Origin: Sphingobium arseniciresistens
Lineage (GTDB): Bacteria > Pseudomonadota > Alphaproteobacteria > Sphingomonadales > Sphingomonadaceae
Assembly (NCBI GenBank): GCA_029167225.1
Contig: JARFNK010000001.1
Location: forward strand, 434,001 to 498,000
Reading direction: 5' to 3'
Length of the DNA stretch: 64,000 nucleotides
In this document: positions 34,928 to 45,900 of the stretch, piece by piece
Numbering within the stretch: position 1 is the first letter of the stretch
Layout of the letters: each line of letters opens with the position of its first letter
Position numbers and translations under genes: made by a program
Notes under the pieces: generated by a model
What the model was told of the DNA's origin: nothing
The model's database searches: none
The model's input: the letters and a program-made list of their open reading frames with translations, nothing else

Positions 34928-36115
34928 ATGGTCGATCTAGAATCGAATCCGCGGCTCGGTCGCTTCGTGGAGACTCCCGTCGCCGGCGAGGTGGTAAGGG
35001 CATTCGTGCCGCCCCCGCTGCCGCCGGCACCACCTATCGACGTGCTGGTGCTGCTCGACCGGCTCAGCCTCGCGGAGCGCGCCTTGGGCCGCCTCGACGG
35101 CATCACCATGCTGCTGCCACGCCAGGAACTCTTCCTCTACATGTACGTGAGGAAAGAAGCCGTGCTTTCGTCCCAGATCGAGGGCACGCAATCGACGCTC
35201 ACGGACCTGCTTCGCTTCGAGACCGAAGCGCAGGCCGGCCAGCCGATCGACGACATCCGCGAGGTATCGAACTACGTCGATGCTATGATGCATGGCCTTG
35301 AGCGGCTGGAGGAAATGCCGCTCTCGCTTCGCCTCATCCGCGAGATGCACGAGCGCCTGCTGCAAAGCGGCCGAGGAGGCACCAAAAGCCCCGGCGAATT
35401 CCGCCGATCACAGAACTGGATCGGCGGCACCCGACCCGGCAACGCATTGTTCGTCCCGCCTCCGATGATCGAACTCGATGGCTGTCTCGATGCCCTCGAG
35501 CGGTTCATGCACGAGGAGGAATCCCGGCTACCGGCGCTCATCAAGGCGGGTCTGCTTCACGTCCAGTTCGAAACGATCCACCCTTTCCTCGACGGAAACG
35601 GGCGCATCGGCAGGCTGTTGGTGACATTGTACCTGTGCGTCAACGGCGTGCTGCGCAAGCCGCTGCTCTACCTCAGCTTATACCTGAAGACCCACCGCGC
35701 CGACTATTACCGGCTTCTGCAAGAGGTCCGCGAGCGTGGTGCCTGGGAGGCTTGGCTCGACTTTTTCCTCGCCGGCGTAGCCGACACAGCCAACCAGGCA
35801 TTCGACGCCGCCGCCCGCATCGTCGATTTGTTCAAGGAAGATCGCGAACGCATCACGGCCGAAAGTGATCGGCCCGGTTCGGCGCTGCGGGTCCATGACC
35901 TTTTCCAGCAGAACCCGTTTCTCACTGCAAACCAATTGGTCGAACGGATTGGGCTCTCGGCGCCAACCGTAAATGCGGCGCTCGCGGACCTCGAACGCTT
36001 AGGGGTCGTCGAAGAGATCACGGGCAGGCGACGGGGGCGGGTTTTCGCCTATCGTCGATATCTTGCAATCCTCAGCGAGGGCACAGAACCGTTGCCATCA
36101 CGATCTACGGGATAA
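34928..36115 (+). CDS. Fic-family AMP-transferase with C-terminal winged helix
   Basis: 395 residues. The Fic motif HPFLDGNGRIGR is intact (about 218-229), giving the catalytic His and ATP-binding residues for transferring AMP to a protein hydroxyl. An N-terminal inhibitory motif SSQIEGTQ (about 80) fits the (S/T)xxxE(G/N) helix that blocks activity, so this is a self-inhibited class II/III-like Fic. The C-terminus (about 325-385) is a winged helix-turn-helix (TANQLVERIGLSAPTVNAAL), suggesting autoregulation. ATG at 34928 is preferred to a TTG three codons earlier. It stands alone between the MNT-HEPN gene and the dpd operon. Confidence 0.92.
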   Translation: MVDLESNPRLGRFVETPVAGEVVRAFVPPPLPPAPPIDVLVLLDRLSLAERALGRLDGITMLLPRQELFLYMYVRKEAVLSSQIEGTQSTLTDLLRFETEAQAGQPIDDIREVSNYVDAMMHGLERLEEMPLSLRLIREMHERLLQSGRGGTKSPGEFRRSQNWIGGTRPGNALFVPPPMIELDGCLDALERFMHEEESRLPALIKAGLLHVQFETIHPFLDGNGRIGRLLVTLYLCVNGVLRKPLLYLSLYLKTHRADYYRLLQEVRERGAWEAWLDFFLAGVADTANQAFDAAARIVDLFKEDRERITAESDRPGSALRVHDLFQQNPFLTANQLVERIGLSAPTVNAALADLERLGVVEEITGRRRGRVFAYRRYLAILSEGTEPLPSRSTG

Positions 36116-36400
36116 CTGCATTATCGTATATTGCTCAACGTCCTCTTTGAGAACCTAGTCTGCGTAAGCAGACCTTCATTTTCGCGTGCTCGCGCCCTAC
36201 CGCTGGCATGACGAGTTTGATTATAAAAGGTGTCAAAGGCATATCAAGAATTGTGTCTCGGCGTTCTAACACGCATCATGCTTCCAGGGTAACGGTTGTT
36301 GGGGGCAGTCGATTCCATTGCTTAAGCAGTTGACAACGCGGATGTCGCTTTTGCTTGCTCAGGAAGCGGGCTTGCAATGCGAGGTCGAGAGGAATGAGCT
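36116..36400. promoter_or_regulatory. Intergenic region upstream of the dpd restriction operon
   Basis: 285 bases without a gene. It should hold the promoter for the 17.6-kb operon that follows. A TTGACA at 36330-36335 is a possible -35 box, but no good -10 lies 16-18 bases downstream. TATAAA also occurs near 36220. No repeat or clear operator seen. Confidence 0.35.
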
Positions 36401-39400
36401 GTGGCGACGCGCCTAGCGATCGCACCCGCCATGCTCGGCTATCTTGTTCAGCATCGCCTGTTCGGTTGCTGCAAGATCGTCAGCATCGATGGCGGCCGGG
36501 TGGAAGTGCGACTTTGCGACAGCGGCGGTCGCCGCCTGTTCTCGTGCCAAGCTATTGTGGAGGGTGATTTCAAGCGCGCGACGCTTCACGCTGGCGCGCT
36601 CGCGATCGGGCCGCACGGCCAGTGCTCCATTGCCGGCCTCGCTGACAGCGATCCCAACGGGCCGAAGCATTATCGGATCACCTACGACGACGAATTGAGC
36701 GCGACCGTCAGCGAAATCGAGCTCCTACCTCTTCCGGCCAACCTGACCGACAGCCTTGCCACGCGTCTGCTGGAGGGCAGGACCGATCCCTATGCGGTCT
36801 TCGGCGCGCGTCACAAGCTGCTGGTCGCGCTTTCCCGCTACAATCGCCAAGTCGGCGGCTTGCGCGCATTGCTTGCCAGTCGGATCGACCTTCATCCTCA
36901 CCAAGCCTTCGTGGCGGGCACCGTTATTCTCGATCCGGTACGGCGCTACATCCTCGCCGACGAGGTCGGCCTTGGCAAAACGATCGAGGCCGGCATCATC
37001 CTCCACGATCTTCTGTCACGCCGACCAGATGCGCGCATCCTCATCCTCGCTCCGGGGCCACTAACTCGACAGTGGCTCTGCGAAATGCACAGCAGTTTCG
37101 GCGGCCAAGGCTTTAAGCTTGCGGACCTGCATCCGATCGAGACGATCGACCTGGCGCGCTGGTCGAAGGTCATTTGCTCGACCAACTATGCGCTGGACGG
37201 GCTCGACGAAGATCTGCTCGATACCCACTGGGACCTCGTCATCGTCGACGAAGTTCATCACCTGCTCGACGCACCCCACCTATACGATCTCGTCCACGCG
37301 CTGTCATTGAAGGCACGGGACCTCCTGCTGCTGAGCGCGGTTCCCGTGCGCCGCCGCGAAAGCGAACTCTACCGCCTGCTCGCTTTGCTCGATCCGCGGA
37401 CCTACTCCGCCGATGGTACCGGGGAGGCCGCGTTCCTTGATATCTACGCGGCGCAAGAGCCGCTCGGTCGGCGCCTCAACTTGCTCTCGCACGATCTGGC
37501 CGACCTCGACAGTGGCGACGCCACGTCCGACGACGTTATTGCGCGTCTCGACCGACTACTGTCGCTGCCTATTCTCGCTGAGGACACGCAACTCCGCGAC
37601 ATGCTTACCGCTGCCGAGGCCGCACCCGAGCGGGCCGGAACGATCGCTCGCGATGCCCATCAGATCATCTCCGATCGCTACCGGGTCAATCGGCGGATCC
37701 TGCGTAACCGACGCGAACGGCTCATCAGCCAGGAACGACTGACGGCAATCCAGCGCAGGCCGGCACCTTTGCCATTCGATCCCGACCAAATCGAAGCCGA
37801 CGCCGTGCGCGCTGCCCAGGCGCTCCTCGCCGACCTTGCGGCCTCGAACTCTGCGAGCGACGTCGTGCGACCATTCGCGCGGATCCTGCTTCAGGCGCTT
37901 TGCGACGCCGATGCGATCCTCGGCGTGTTCGGCGCTGTCCACTCGGCCACAGCGGCGACGGTTAATTCCTACGGCCTCGAAATGCTCAACGCCGTGGTCG
38001 GGCTCGGCGGCGAACGATGGCCGATCTTGCTTGAGACCGTCTGCGCGGGCGTGAAGGCGCATATCGATAGTGCTCTGCTCGCAGATGCGACGCGCTGCGC
38101 CATCAATTGGCGCAAATCTTCATCTTCGTCCGCCCGATTGGACAGAGTTGCGGAACTGTTGCGCACGGAGATCGCGGCGGGTCGCAAGACGCTCGTCTTC
38201 GCTGGCTTTCCCGGTGTCGCCGAGCGTCTCGCCATTGCTCTGCGCGAACGCCTTGGCGAGGCCGCCATCACCGAGTTTCGCAGCAGCATGGACGACATGG
38301 CCAAGGAGGAAAGCGTTCGTCGCTTCCGGGCCGTGCCGAGCGTTGCCGTCATGGTCAGCGACGAAAGCGGCGGCGAGGGACGCAACTTCCAGTTCGCGCA
38401 TAGCCTGATCCACTTCGATCTGCCGTGGCAGCCGGCAGTGATCGAACAGCGCATCGGCCGGCTGGATCGCCTGGGTCGCGAAGCCATCTCCTGCGAGGTA
38501 ATCTCTCACGTCTGCATCGACGCCGACGGCTGGGAGGCTGGCCTTTACGCTTGTTATAACGAAGGCCTCGACCTGTTCGGCACCTCGGTCAGCGGGCTCG
38601 AATTCGCGCTGAGACATCTGCAGGACCAGATCGTCGATGCGGCGCTTGCCGGCGGCCGCGACGATCTTGTCGATCTTGCACCCTCGCTCAAGGTGAGCGC
38701 CGCGGAGGAACGTGTCCGCGACGACAGCGAAGCACTGCTCGACGAAGCATCCTACCACGCCGTTCGCGCTGAGCGCTTTGTGCGACACCCGTCTGCGGAC
38801 GTCGAACCGCTTCTCGAAGGCGCCTTCCTCGACTATTTTCGCGCGCTCGCGGGCGGCAAGGGCGTCTCGCGTTATCGCCCCAACGACGGCAGTGACGGGG
38901 GCTGGAGCATTCGGCCGGATGATATCCCCCACGGCGAGATCACGATCGTCGACAAGGATGCGGCCGGCGAACTTGGCAAGCGCGTGGGCACCTTCCGCCG
39001 TACGGTCGCGCAGCGCCACCGCGACTTCGAATTTTTCACTTATGGCAATCCCCTGTTCGACGCGATCGTTGCGGCCCTGGGGCAGAAGTTGACCGGTCGC
39101 ACCTATGCCATCAGCTGCCAAGCCGCTGGCGTTGCGAGCTTTATTGGACTTGAGATCATCATCGCGGCCCGCCCTCGCCTCGAAGGCGTAGACATCTCCG
39201 CAAGCCTGCTCAATCTCGCAGATGCTTTGTTTGGAACCCGTCGCCGGCCGCTTTTCGTGCCCCTAGTAACGGGCGCGCCCGTCGATGGTCCGGCGCTGGG
39301 AACCCTGCGCGCCTCTTTGTCAACGAGTGGCGACGGTCCGCGCTGGCGCGACCTCAGCGGCGATGAAGTCCAGCATCTGGTTCGGCGGGAGGGTGGAGAT

Positions 39401-39652
39401 CTCGCAGAATGCCTTCGCATCGCAAATGAGGAGACCATTCCTGACGCCCGCGAGATCCTGGCCGGCGAACTCGCTGAACCGATCCACGCGGAACTGGAGC
39501 GCACACGTGTTCATCTGCGGCAACTCAAGCTGGTCGGTGACGCCGCCGCTGAGGCTGAAGCGCTTATGCTCGAGCGCTATTGCGCTCTCATCGAGCATTG
39601 GCAGATCGTCATCGACGGTATCGGCTTTCTCGCCGTGAATGTTCGGAATTGA
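36401..39652 (+). CDS. dpdE: DpdE: SNF2/RapA-like helicase of the 7-deazaguanine DNA restriction system
   Basis: 1083 residues. A Swi2/Snf2 ATPase: Walker A DEVGLGKTIEAG (about 186), DEVHHLL (about 281), and a C-terminal RecA domain ending in motif VI EQRIGRLDRLG (about 682). An N-terminal SH3-like region precedes the core, as in RapA. In the Dpd system (first described in Salmonella Montevideo), DpdE is one of the proteins needed for restriction of unmodified DNA but not for the modification itself. The start is GTG at 36401 with GAGAGG upstream. First gene of a tightly packed eight-gene operon; stop and next start nearly touch. Assignment is by family and by synteny with dpdF-K. Confidence 0.85.
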   Translation: MATRLAIAPAMLGYLVQHRLFGCCKIVSIDGGRVEVRLCDSGGRRLFSCQAIVEGDFKRATLHAGALAIGPHGQCSIAGLADSDPNGPKHYRITYDDELSATVSEIELLPLPANLTDSLATRLLEGRTDPYAVFGARHKLLVALSRYNRQVGGLRALLASRIDLHPHQAFVAGTVILDPVRRYILADEVGLGKTIEAGIILHDLLSRRPDARILILAPGPLTRQWLCEMHSSFGGQGFKLADLHPIETIDLARWSKVICSTNYALDGLDEDLLDTHWDLVIVDEVHHLLDAPHLYDLVHALSLKARDLLLLSAVPVRRRESELYRLLALLDPRTYSADGTGEAAFLDIYAAQEPLGRRLNLLSHDLADLDSGDATSDDVIARLDRLLSLPILAEDTQLRDMLTAAEAAPERAGTIARDAHQIISDRYRVNRRILRNRRERLISQERLTAIQRRPAPLPFDPDQIEADAVRAAQALLADLAASNSASDVVRPFARILLQALCDADAILGVFGAVHSATAATVNSYGLEMLNAVVGLGGERWPILLETVCAGVKAHIDSALLADATRCAINWRKSSSSSARLDRVAELLRTEIAAGRKTLVFAGFPGVAERLAIALRERLGEAAITEFRSSMDDMAKEESVRRFRAVPSVAVMVSDESGGEGRNFQFAHSLIHFDLPWQPAVIEQRIGRLDRLGREAISCEVISHVCIDADGWEAGLYACYNEGLDLFGTSVSGLEFALRHLQDQIVDAALAGGRDDLVDLAPSLKVSAAEERVRDDSEALLDEASYHAVRAERFVRHPSADVEPLLEGAFLDYFRALAGGKGVSRYRPNDGSDGGWSIRPDDIPHGEITIVDKDAAGELGKRVGTFRRTVAQRHRDFEFFTYGNPLFDAIVAALGQKLTGRTYAISCQAAGVASFIGLEIIIAARPRLEGVDISASLLNLADALFGTRRRPLFVPLVTGAPVDGPALGTLRASLSTSGDGPRWRDLSGDEVQHLVRREGGDLAECLRIANEETIPDAREILAGELAEPIHAELERTRVHLRQLKLVGDAAAEAEALMLERYCALIEHWQIVIDGIGFLAVNVRN

Positions 39653-39653
39653 G

Positions 39654-42101
39654 ATGGCGACCATGACACATTCCTCCCCGGGACCAACATTGGTCGATGC
39701 GTTTCGCGATGCCGTTCGCTCCGGCGTTGCCCCAGAAATCTTTCCGCAGGCGCCTTCTACCTGGCAGTCGGACTACGCGCTGTGGCGCTTCCTCACGCTG
39801 CTCAAACGATGCCCGACGCCGACCCTCGACCATGGCGTGCTACTTCGCCAAGCGGTCCGCTGGTCTGGAGATCGGCTCTTCGTCGGCAACTGGGAGACTG
39901 CGCTCGCCATCCAGGGCCGCGCGTGCGGTGTTGAACTCTCCGCGTCCGGAGACCTCGCCACTTCGGCCTATAAGCCTAGCTGGCTGGAAGACGAGGCCTG
40001 GAGTGCCGGCAAGGGGCTCGATGCAGCGCCCGAGATTGCGATCCCAGAGGAATCGTTACGTGCCGAACCTTGGCTTTGGTCGCTTGCCGACGGCAGCATG
40101 CGGCGTTGGCACTCGCCAGCCCAAAAAGAGGCCTGCTGGCAGGCGCTCACAGCACCACCCGGGTCGACGACACTGCTCGGGCTTCCGACCGGCGCCGGCA
40201 AAAGCCTAAGCTTCCAGCTTGCAGCCCGGTTCAGCGCGGGCGTCACGATCGTGGTCGTTCCAACCACCGCGCTCGCCATCGATCAGTATCTCGCGGCGCG
40301 TTCGATTCTCGCCAGCTTCCCGCATCTGGGGCCGCGCTACTATTCCTCGAACGACCCTAACAGCGACCCTGCCGCGGTCCGTGCCGCCCTGCGCGATGGC
40401 AGTTGCCGACTGCTGTTTACCTCGCCTGAGGCTTGCGTGTCCGGCAGTCTCCGCGCGGTCATCGACGGCCTCGCCGAAGCCGGGCGCCTCGACATGCTCG
40501 TCGTCGATGAAGCGCATATCATCGATAGTTGGGGCGGTCACTTTCGCGTCGAATTCCAACTGCTCGCCTTGCGCCGCAAGCAATGGCTCGAACTCAGCGG
40601 CGGCAAGCTGCGCACATTGCTGCTGTCCGCGACCTTCACGCCGAACTGCCTTGCGCTCTTGCAGACGATGTTCGGCGGGCCACTCTGGAGACAGTTTGCG
40701 TGCCAGCGCCTGCGGCCCGAAATCTCCTACTATCGCAACGGTTTCACGTTCGAAGCCGATCGTGACGCGGCATTGATCGAAGCGCTTCAGCACCTACCGC
40801 GCCCACTGATCCTCTATGTCACCGAAGTCGCACAAGCCGTGCGTTTCCGCGACACCCTTCGAGAAGCAGGCTTCCTACAGACCGAGTGCTTCCATGGTGA
40901 GACCAAGGGCGCCGACCGCCGCCGGCTGCTGCTAGACTGGCGCGAGAATCGGATCGAGATCATGGTAGCGACCTCCGCGTTCGGCATGGGGGTCGACAAG
41001 GCCGATGTCCGTGCGGTCGTTCACGCCTGTTATCCTGAAAATGTCCATCGTTACTATCAGGAAGTTGGCCGCGGCGGACGCGATGGCGCCAAGTCGATCG
41101 CGCTTTGGATGCCGTGGACGGTCAAGGATCGATCGGTCGCGTCGAGCCTCCTTCCGCGCATGCTCGGCGCCGACCTCATCAAGCTCAGATGGCAAACCCT
41201 ACTCGTCGCCGCACGTGACGAAGCGAACGGTGTGCTCAGCATGCCGACCAACGCCAAACACGAGCGGCTGATTGGTGGCCGCAGCTACGGAGAGAATATC
41301 CGATGGAACAAGCGCCTGCTGCTGATGATGGCGCGGGCCGGGCTCATTGAACTGGTCGACCTCGTCTATGAGGACGATGAGGATGAGCCCGAGGGCGTCC
41401 TTGAGCGGGTTTATCTGCGCTGTAACTTCATACCCGGCGACCCGGCGATCGCCGATCTGCTCAAGGAACCGCGGCAGCGCGAACTGGCTGAGTCGCGGCG
41501 CGGCATCGAGGCGCTTGACCATTATTTGGACGGATCGGCGAAGATCTGTCGACTGCTGCGCCGAGAATATGGTTCCGACACGATCATTGCCTGCGGCGGC
41601 TGCCCGGCATGCCGCGATCTGCCTTTCGACCGCTACTCGGTGCCGATACTCGACTTCGATCCGGCACCGCCGACCCAACCGGCTCTCGACATCGTCGTCA
41701 CTCAGGTCCACTCGTCCGGCACGAAAGGGCTTAGTCAACTCGCGGATGACGTGGTGGATCTGATCAGCGACCACCACCGCTCCTATTTCTTGTGCGCAAA
41801 CGATCTCGCAGACCCGATCACCGCCGCCATTGGCGCGCGGCTTCCGCCACAGAGCCGAAACCTCTATCGGCTGGATGACGCGAATACGCTTGCCCGCATC
41901 TGGATAGATCCGCGCGCTCACATCATTGCTCTCCACGGCCACACGCCCGACCGATCCATGCTGAGGCTGCGCGCAGGCGCGCGTATCTCGCACCTCTTCC
42001 CCAAGGATGCCCAAATCACGGATGCCAATGAGCGCGTGCTCCTCATGCACGATGGCGCTTCGTTCTTTCCTTCCTTTGCCGATTGGCGGACACAGATTTG
42101 A
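39654..42101 (+). CDS. dpdF: DpdF: RecQ-like DEAD-box helicase
   Basis: About 815 residues. Helicase motifs: LPTGAGKSLSFQL (about 177), VVDEAHIIDSWGGHFR (about 284, the RecQ-type DEAH with following aromatic loop) and YYQEVGRGGRDG (about 468). A zinc cluster CGGCPACRD lies at about 646. The order is RecQ-like but the C-terminal region is specific to Dpd proteins. It probably unwinds DNA during recognition or degradation of unmodified DNA. The start at 39654 has GGAATTGAG upstream; ATGs at 39639 and 39663 are alternatives. Confidence 0.88.
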   Translation: MATMTHSSPGPTLVDAFRDAVRSGVAPEIFPQAPSTWQSDYALWRFLTLLKRCPTPTLDHGVLLRQAVRWSGDRLFVGNWETALAIQGRACGVELSASGDLATSAYKPSWLEDEAWSAGKGLDAAPEIAIPEESLRAEPWLWSLADGSMRRWHSPAQKEACWQALTAPPGSTTLLGLPTGAGKSLSFQLAARFSAGVTIVVVPTTALAIDQYLAARSILASFPHLGPRYYSSNDPNSDPAAVRAALRDGSCRLLFTSPEACVSGSLRAVIDGLAEAGRLDMLVVDEAHIIDSWGGHFRVEFQLLALRRKQWLELSGGKLRTLLLSATFTPNCLALLQTMFGGPLWRQFACQRLRPEISYYRNGFTFEADRDAALIEALQHLPRPLILYVTEVAQAVRFRDTLREAGFLQTECFHGETKGADRRRLLLDWRENRIEIMVATSAFGMGVDKADVRAVVHACYPENVHRYYQEVGRGGRDGAKSIALWMPWTVKDRSVASSLLPRMLGADLIKLRWQTLLVAARDEANGVLSMPTNAKHERLIGGRSYGENIRWNKRLLLMMARAGLIELVDLVYEDDEDEPEGVLERVYLRCNFIPGDPAIADLLKEPRQRELAESRRGIEALDHYLDGSAKICRLLRREYGSDTIIACGGCPACRDLPFDRYSVPILDFDPAPPTQPALDIVVTQVHSSGTKGLSQLADDVVDLISDHHRSYFLCANDLADPITAAIGARLPPQSRNLYRLDDANTLARIWIDPRAHIIALHGHTPDRSMLRLRAGARISHLFPKDAQITDANERVLLMHDGASFFPSFADWRTQI

Positions 42102-42979
42102 TGTTTACTGATTCTGAAGCCACACCAGCCCGCGTCGAGATGTTGCTGGAAGTCGTCCGCTCGATGAGTGGCCGGAAGCTTGATGGTCCCACGGTCCGCC
42201 AGTTGCTGCAGCCCGAGGGACTGCCTGGCCTGACCAGCAAGAGCGAACAGGCCCGCAGCATAATGTTCGCCGCGCGCGAACTGGAGTTGATCGCCGAGCA
42301 GCCTGACGGAAATCTCCGGCCGACGCGCTCGCGTGACAACCGGAGCGCGCGCTCGGCACTGGTCGAAGCGATCGACGACAAGGTCTTGAGTGACGACAAG
42401 GTCGAGCCTTGGTTCGCCTTGTTCTACGCGTTCCTTCTTGGCCGGGATGAATCCGCCGCTGCCGGCCCCCAGGCGGGCATCCATTGGGAAACCCTGTTCG
42501 AGCGCGAGCTGTTCAGTGCGACCAAACCGGCCAACCGCTTCAACCCCGAGAAATATCGCGGGTTGCGTCGTTGGTTTCGCTACAGCGGCCTTGGGTGGCA
42601 TGACGGCGACGATCGCTTTCACCCCAATCCTTACGAGCGCATCGCCCGCAAGCTACCGACCATTTTCGGCAAGAACCGCGATCTCGCCATTGAGGCGTTT
42701 ATCGATAGCCTCTCCGAAATCTGTCCAGAGCTCGACGGAGGACACATCTTTCTGCGCGCCAATCCCGGTTGGGATCGTTCCAGCCGCACCGCTTCGCTGG
42801 GGCTCTCCCATGCGCTTGTCGACCTCCATCTCGATCGGTTGATTCAGCTTAACTGCCCGCTCGACAGTGATGGATGGTCGATCGCCAAAGCCGCTCCGCC
42901 GTTCGATCGCGACCATTTGAAGTCCGACCGCATCACGAGCGTGCGCTATCCCGTCCCCGGAGCGCGTGCCAATGGCTGA
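42101..42979 (+). CDS. dpdG: DpdG: Dpd-system protein of unknown function
   Basis: 292 residues. ATG overlaps the dpdF stop as TGATG. The N-terminal third looks like a winged helix (KLDGPTVRQLLQPEGLPGL; KSEQARSIMFAARELELI; then a basic wing). The rest is alpha/beta without a recognised active site. Named for its place between dpdF and the ATPase gene, the order known from the described dpd clusters. A DNA-reading adaptor role is my guess. Confidence 0.75.
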   Translation: MFTDSEATPARVEMLLEVVRSMSGRKLDGPTVRQLLQPEGLPGLTSKSEQARSIMFAARELELIAEQPDGNLRPTRSRDNRSARSALVEAIDDKVLSDDKVEPWFALFYAFLLGRDESAAAGPQAGIHWETLFERELFSATKPANRFNPEKYRGLRRWFRYSGLGWHDGDDRFHPNPYERIARKLPTIFGKNRDLAIEAFIDSLSEICPELDGGHIFLRANPGWDRSSRTASLGLSHALVDLHLDRLIQLNCPLDSDGWSIAKAAPPFDRDHLKSDRITSVRYPVPGARANG

Positions 42980-45900
42980 GCCGATCGCCGTCCCGCAAAC
43001 ACTCGGACAGCCATGCTGGACGGATGCCAATCTCGAAGCAACGATCCGGACGGTTGCGGCGATGGGCACCGAAAGTGCGCCGCGCTTTCTCGCGACGCAC
43101 GCCCCGATCTCCCATGTCCGTGTCGGTGACACCGACCGCACGCTCACCGATGCCAAGGTGTTCGACAGCATCGCCCGATTGAGTGCTCGGGAAAATGTCG
43201 TCCTCGTGCACGGCGCGCCAGGCACCGGCAAGTCCCATCTCATCAACTGGGTAAAGCTGCGCTACGATCACGCGATCGCGTCGGGGAAAATGACCGCTGT
43301 TCTGCCCGTTCTTGTGCGCCGCCGCACCGGCAGCCTCAAGGACGCGCTCGAGCAACTTGTCGAGCAACTCCCCCAGCGGTTCGGCAAATATCTCGAGCCC
43401 GTCCAGGCGGCCATCGAACGCATCTCAGAACGCGAAGCGCGAAAGAAGTTGGCGACCGAGTTGCATCTGGAGCTTGGCGTTCGCTGGGAGGAGGCCGGCA
43501 AGCCGCCGCTGCCGCGGACGATCCGCCACCTTCCTGAAGCATTTCACGCCGAAGGCTTTGGCGCTTGGCTTTGCCGCGAAGGCGGTGTGATCGACCGAAA
43601 CATCCAGCAGCTGATCAGCCCTAGCGACGTCCGTGAGCGCGATAGCTTTCCCCCCTTCACGGCCGCCGAATTCAACATCTTGGATCCGCAGCAACGCAGC
43701 GCTGGTCAAAACACCGCAAATGTCCGGCGCCTGATCGACGAGTTCGATGATGAGCCCGATTCCGCCGTCCAGGCGGCCGTGCTCTGCAACGAAGCGCTTC
43801 GTTCAGCGCTGCGCGAGCTGACGGGGCTCGGCAATGCGGCGCTCTCGACGATCCTTCGCTCGATCCGCCAGGATCTAAAAAAGGAAGGCACGCGCCTCGT
43901 TCTTTTGATCGAAGACGTATCGACGCTCTCCGTCCTTGACGATGAAGTGGTCAACGCGGTCGAACCCCAGGACGACGCAAGCCTCTGCGACCTGACGTCG
44001 GTCATCGGCATGACCGAGCAGGCATTCCAGCGGCTGCGCGACAATCAATATCAACGCATCGCCGGCAGCGGCCTCATCCTGTCCTTTCCAAAGGACGCGA
44101 TGGCCGCCGATTGGGCTGACGATGATGCCGACATCGATCGTTTTGTGGCGCGTTATTTGAACGCGACGCGCCTTTCCGATCGCGAAGTCGCGCTCATCGC
44201 CCAGCAACGTCAGCAGGGAAGCGATGTCAGTGTCAGCGCGTGCGACGATTGCCCCGTCCGCGAGGCCTGCCATCTGGCCTTCGGTACCGTCACCTTCGAG
44301 GATACCGTCATCGGGCTTTTCCCGTTCCGGCCGGGAACGACCGCCTATCTGCTCGACCATCTGGACGCGGGGCAAACGGGCGTTCGTGCGACCCAGCGCG
44401 GATTGCTCGACTTTGTGGCCAAGCCCGTGCTCCGCCATGTCGAGGGCCTGGCTGAAGGCGATCGTCACCAACTGACGCTTCCTATCCATCGACAGCAGCC
44501 GACCGACTGGCAGACGCTGGTCGAGACTTTCCTCGGCGGTTGGCCCGCCGTCGAGCAACAGAGGCTCCGCCTGCTCGTGGAGGCCTGGACATCCAAGAGA
44601 CGCGCGGCGGAAATTGCCAGCGACCTCCAACCACTGCTCGCGCCATTCGGCTTGTCGGCATTCAGTGCCAAAGCGGCACCCGCCAAACCGCTTCCGCCGG
44701 TTACAGGGGCGGCGAGCGGCGGTGCAGGCGACCCCGCTCGGAGCCATGGCACTCCGGGGCTGGAGGCGCCGCCTCCGTCCAGGACTGCTCCTGCTGTCGA
44801 TGCTGCGCAGGAGAAGAGGCTCACCGACCTTCTCAATCGGCTCGATCGCTGGTGGTTGGGAGATCGACTTGAAAACCCCCGCGATTTCCAGGACGCTTTG
44901 CTTGCATTTCTCAAAGGCGCGCTGCCCGTCGAGGACATCCGATCGCCTGCCGTCCCGGCACAGCGCCTGCTACGACAGGCCGATCGCGGCGCGATCCGCA
45001 TCGTCGATTCCGCGACCCAAGCGGTTCAGAACCGCGTGTCCTTCATCTTCGATCGCACCGAGGCAAACTATAATCTGATGGGAGCGCTGATGCGCTTCGT
45101 TGTCCTCGGCAGCGGGAGTTGGGCGTTTGCCGAAGCCGAACGCTACAAGCGCATTGTCGCACGGTGGCTACGAGACCATCAGGGTCCCATGCTCAAGGCG
45201 CTCGATCCGCCGTCTCTTGCCACCGATCTCCCGGTCAAGATTGCGACAAAATTCCTATGCATGGCCTCGATGATCGAACGACGCGCGGGCCTCCCGGCCG
45301 ATACACCGGCGGCGCTCGCCTATGTGACCACGACCTCGCCGATCAAGCTCCCGACGGTCCTGACCGAGCCGCTTCGGAAGCTCTATGCCGATCTGCCGGA
45401 TCGGCGTCAGATGCTGCAGACCTTCGTCGCCGAAGAAACGACCGTGCCGCAGGGCACCGGCGGCATCAACGTCATCGACCCGCAAGTGATCGTCGAAGCG
45501 ATCAGCGAGGCCCGCAGCGACCCCACGCTGACGACGCTCCCGCCAGACTATGCGTCGAGCTATTGGAAATCACGCTATCAGGCATTCGATGGCCTCAAGG
45601 GGTGGTCCAATCTTCCGGACGCGATCGCCGGCGAACGCGCTGCGATCGGCGAGTTGCTTGCAAAAGTCGATCGCGAGTTCGCGCGGCTGGGCTTTCCCAC
45701 GGGCGGCGACTATGCGGGCTGCATCGCCTTCTTCGTCGAGATGGGGCGGCTCATCGCTCTCCTGCGTGCCGAGTTTCGTTGGCCGGCTAACGATCTCGAC
45801 TTTTTCAAGCGCGAGCGCCTCGGCGACCGCAGCGAAGGCTTTGCCCGCATTCTGGCAGACGCTGCAGCGGTCGCTGAAGGCACTAAGGACAGCGACGTGT

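Noticed and set aside
36330-36360. TTGACA promoter for the dpd operon
   Set aside because: No acceptable -10 box at 16-18 bases; kept only as a weak note in the intergenic entry.
38120-39121. 333-residue minus-strand frame
   Set aside because: Antisense to dpdE; no ribosome site or family.
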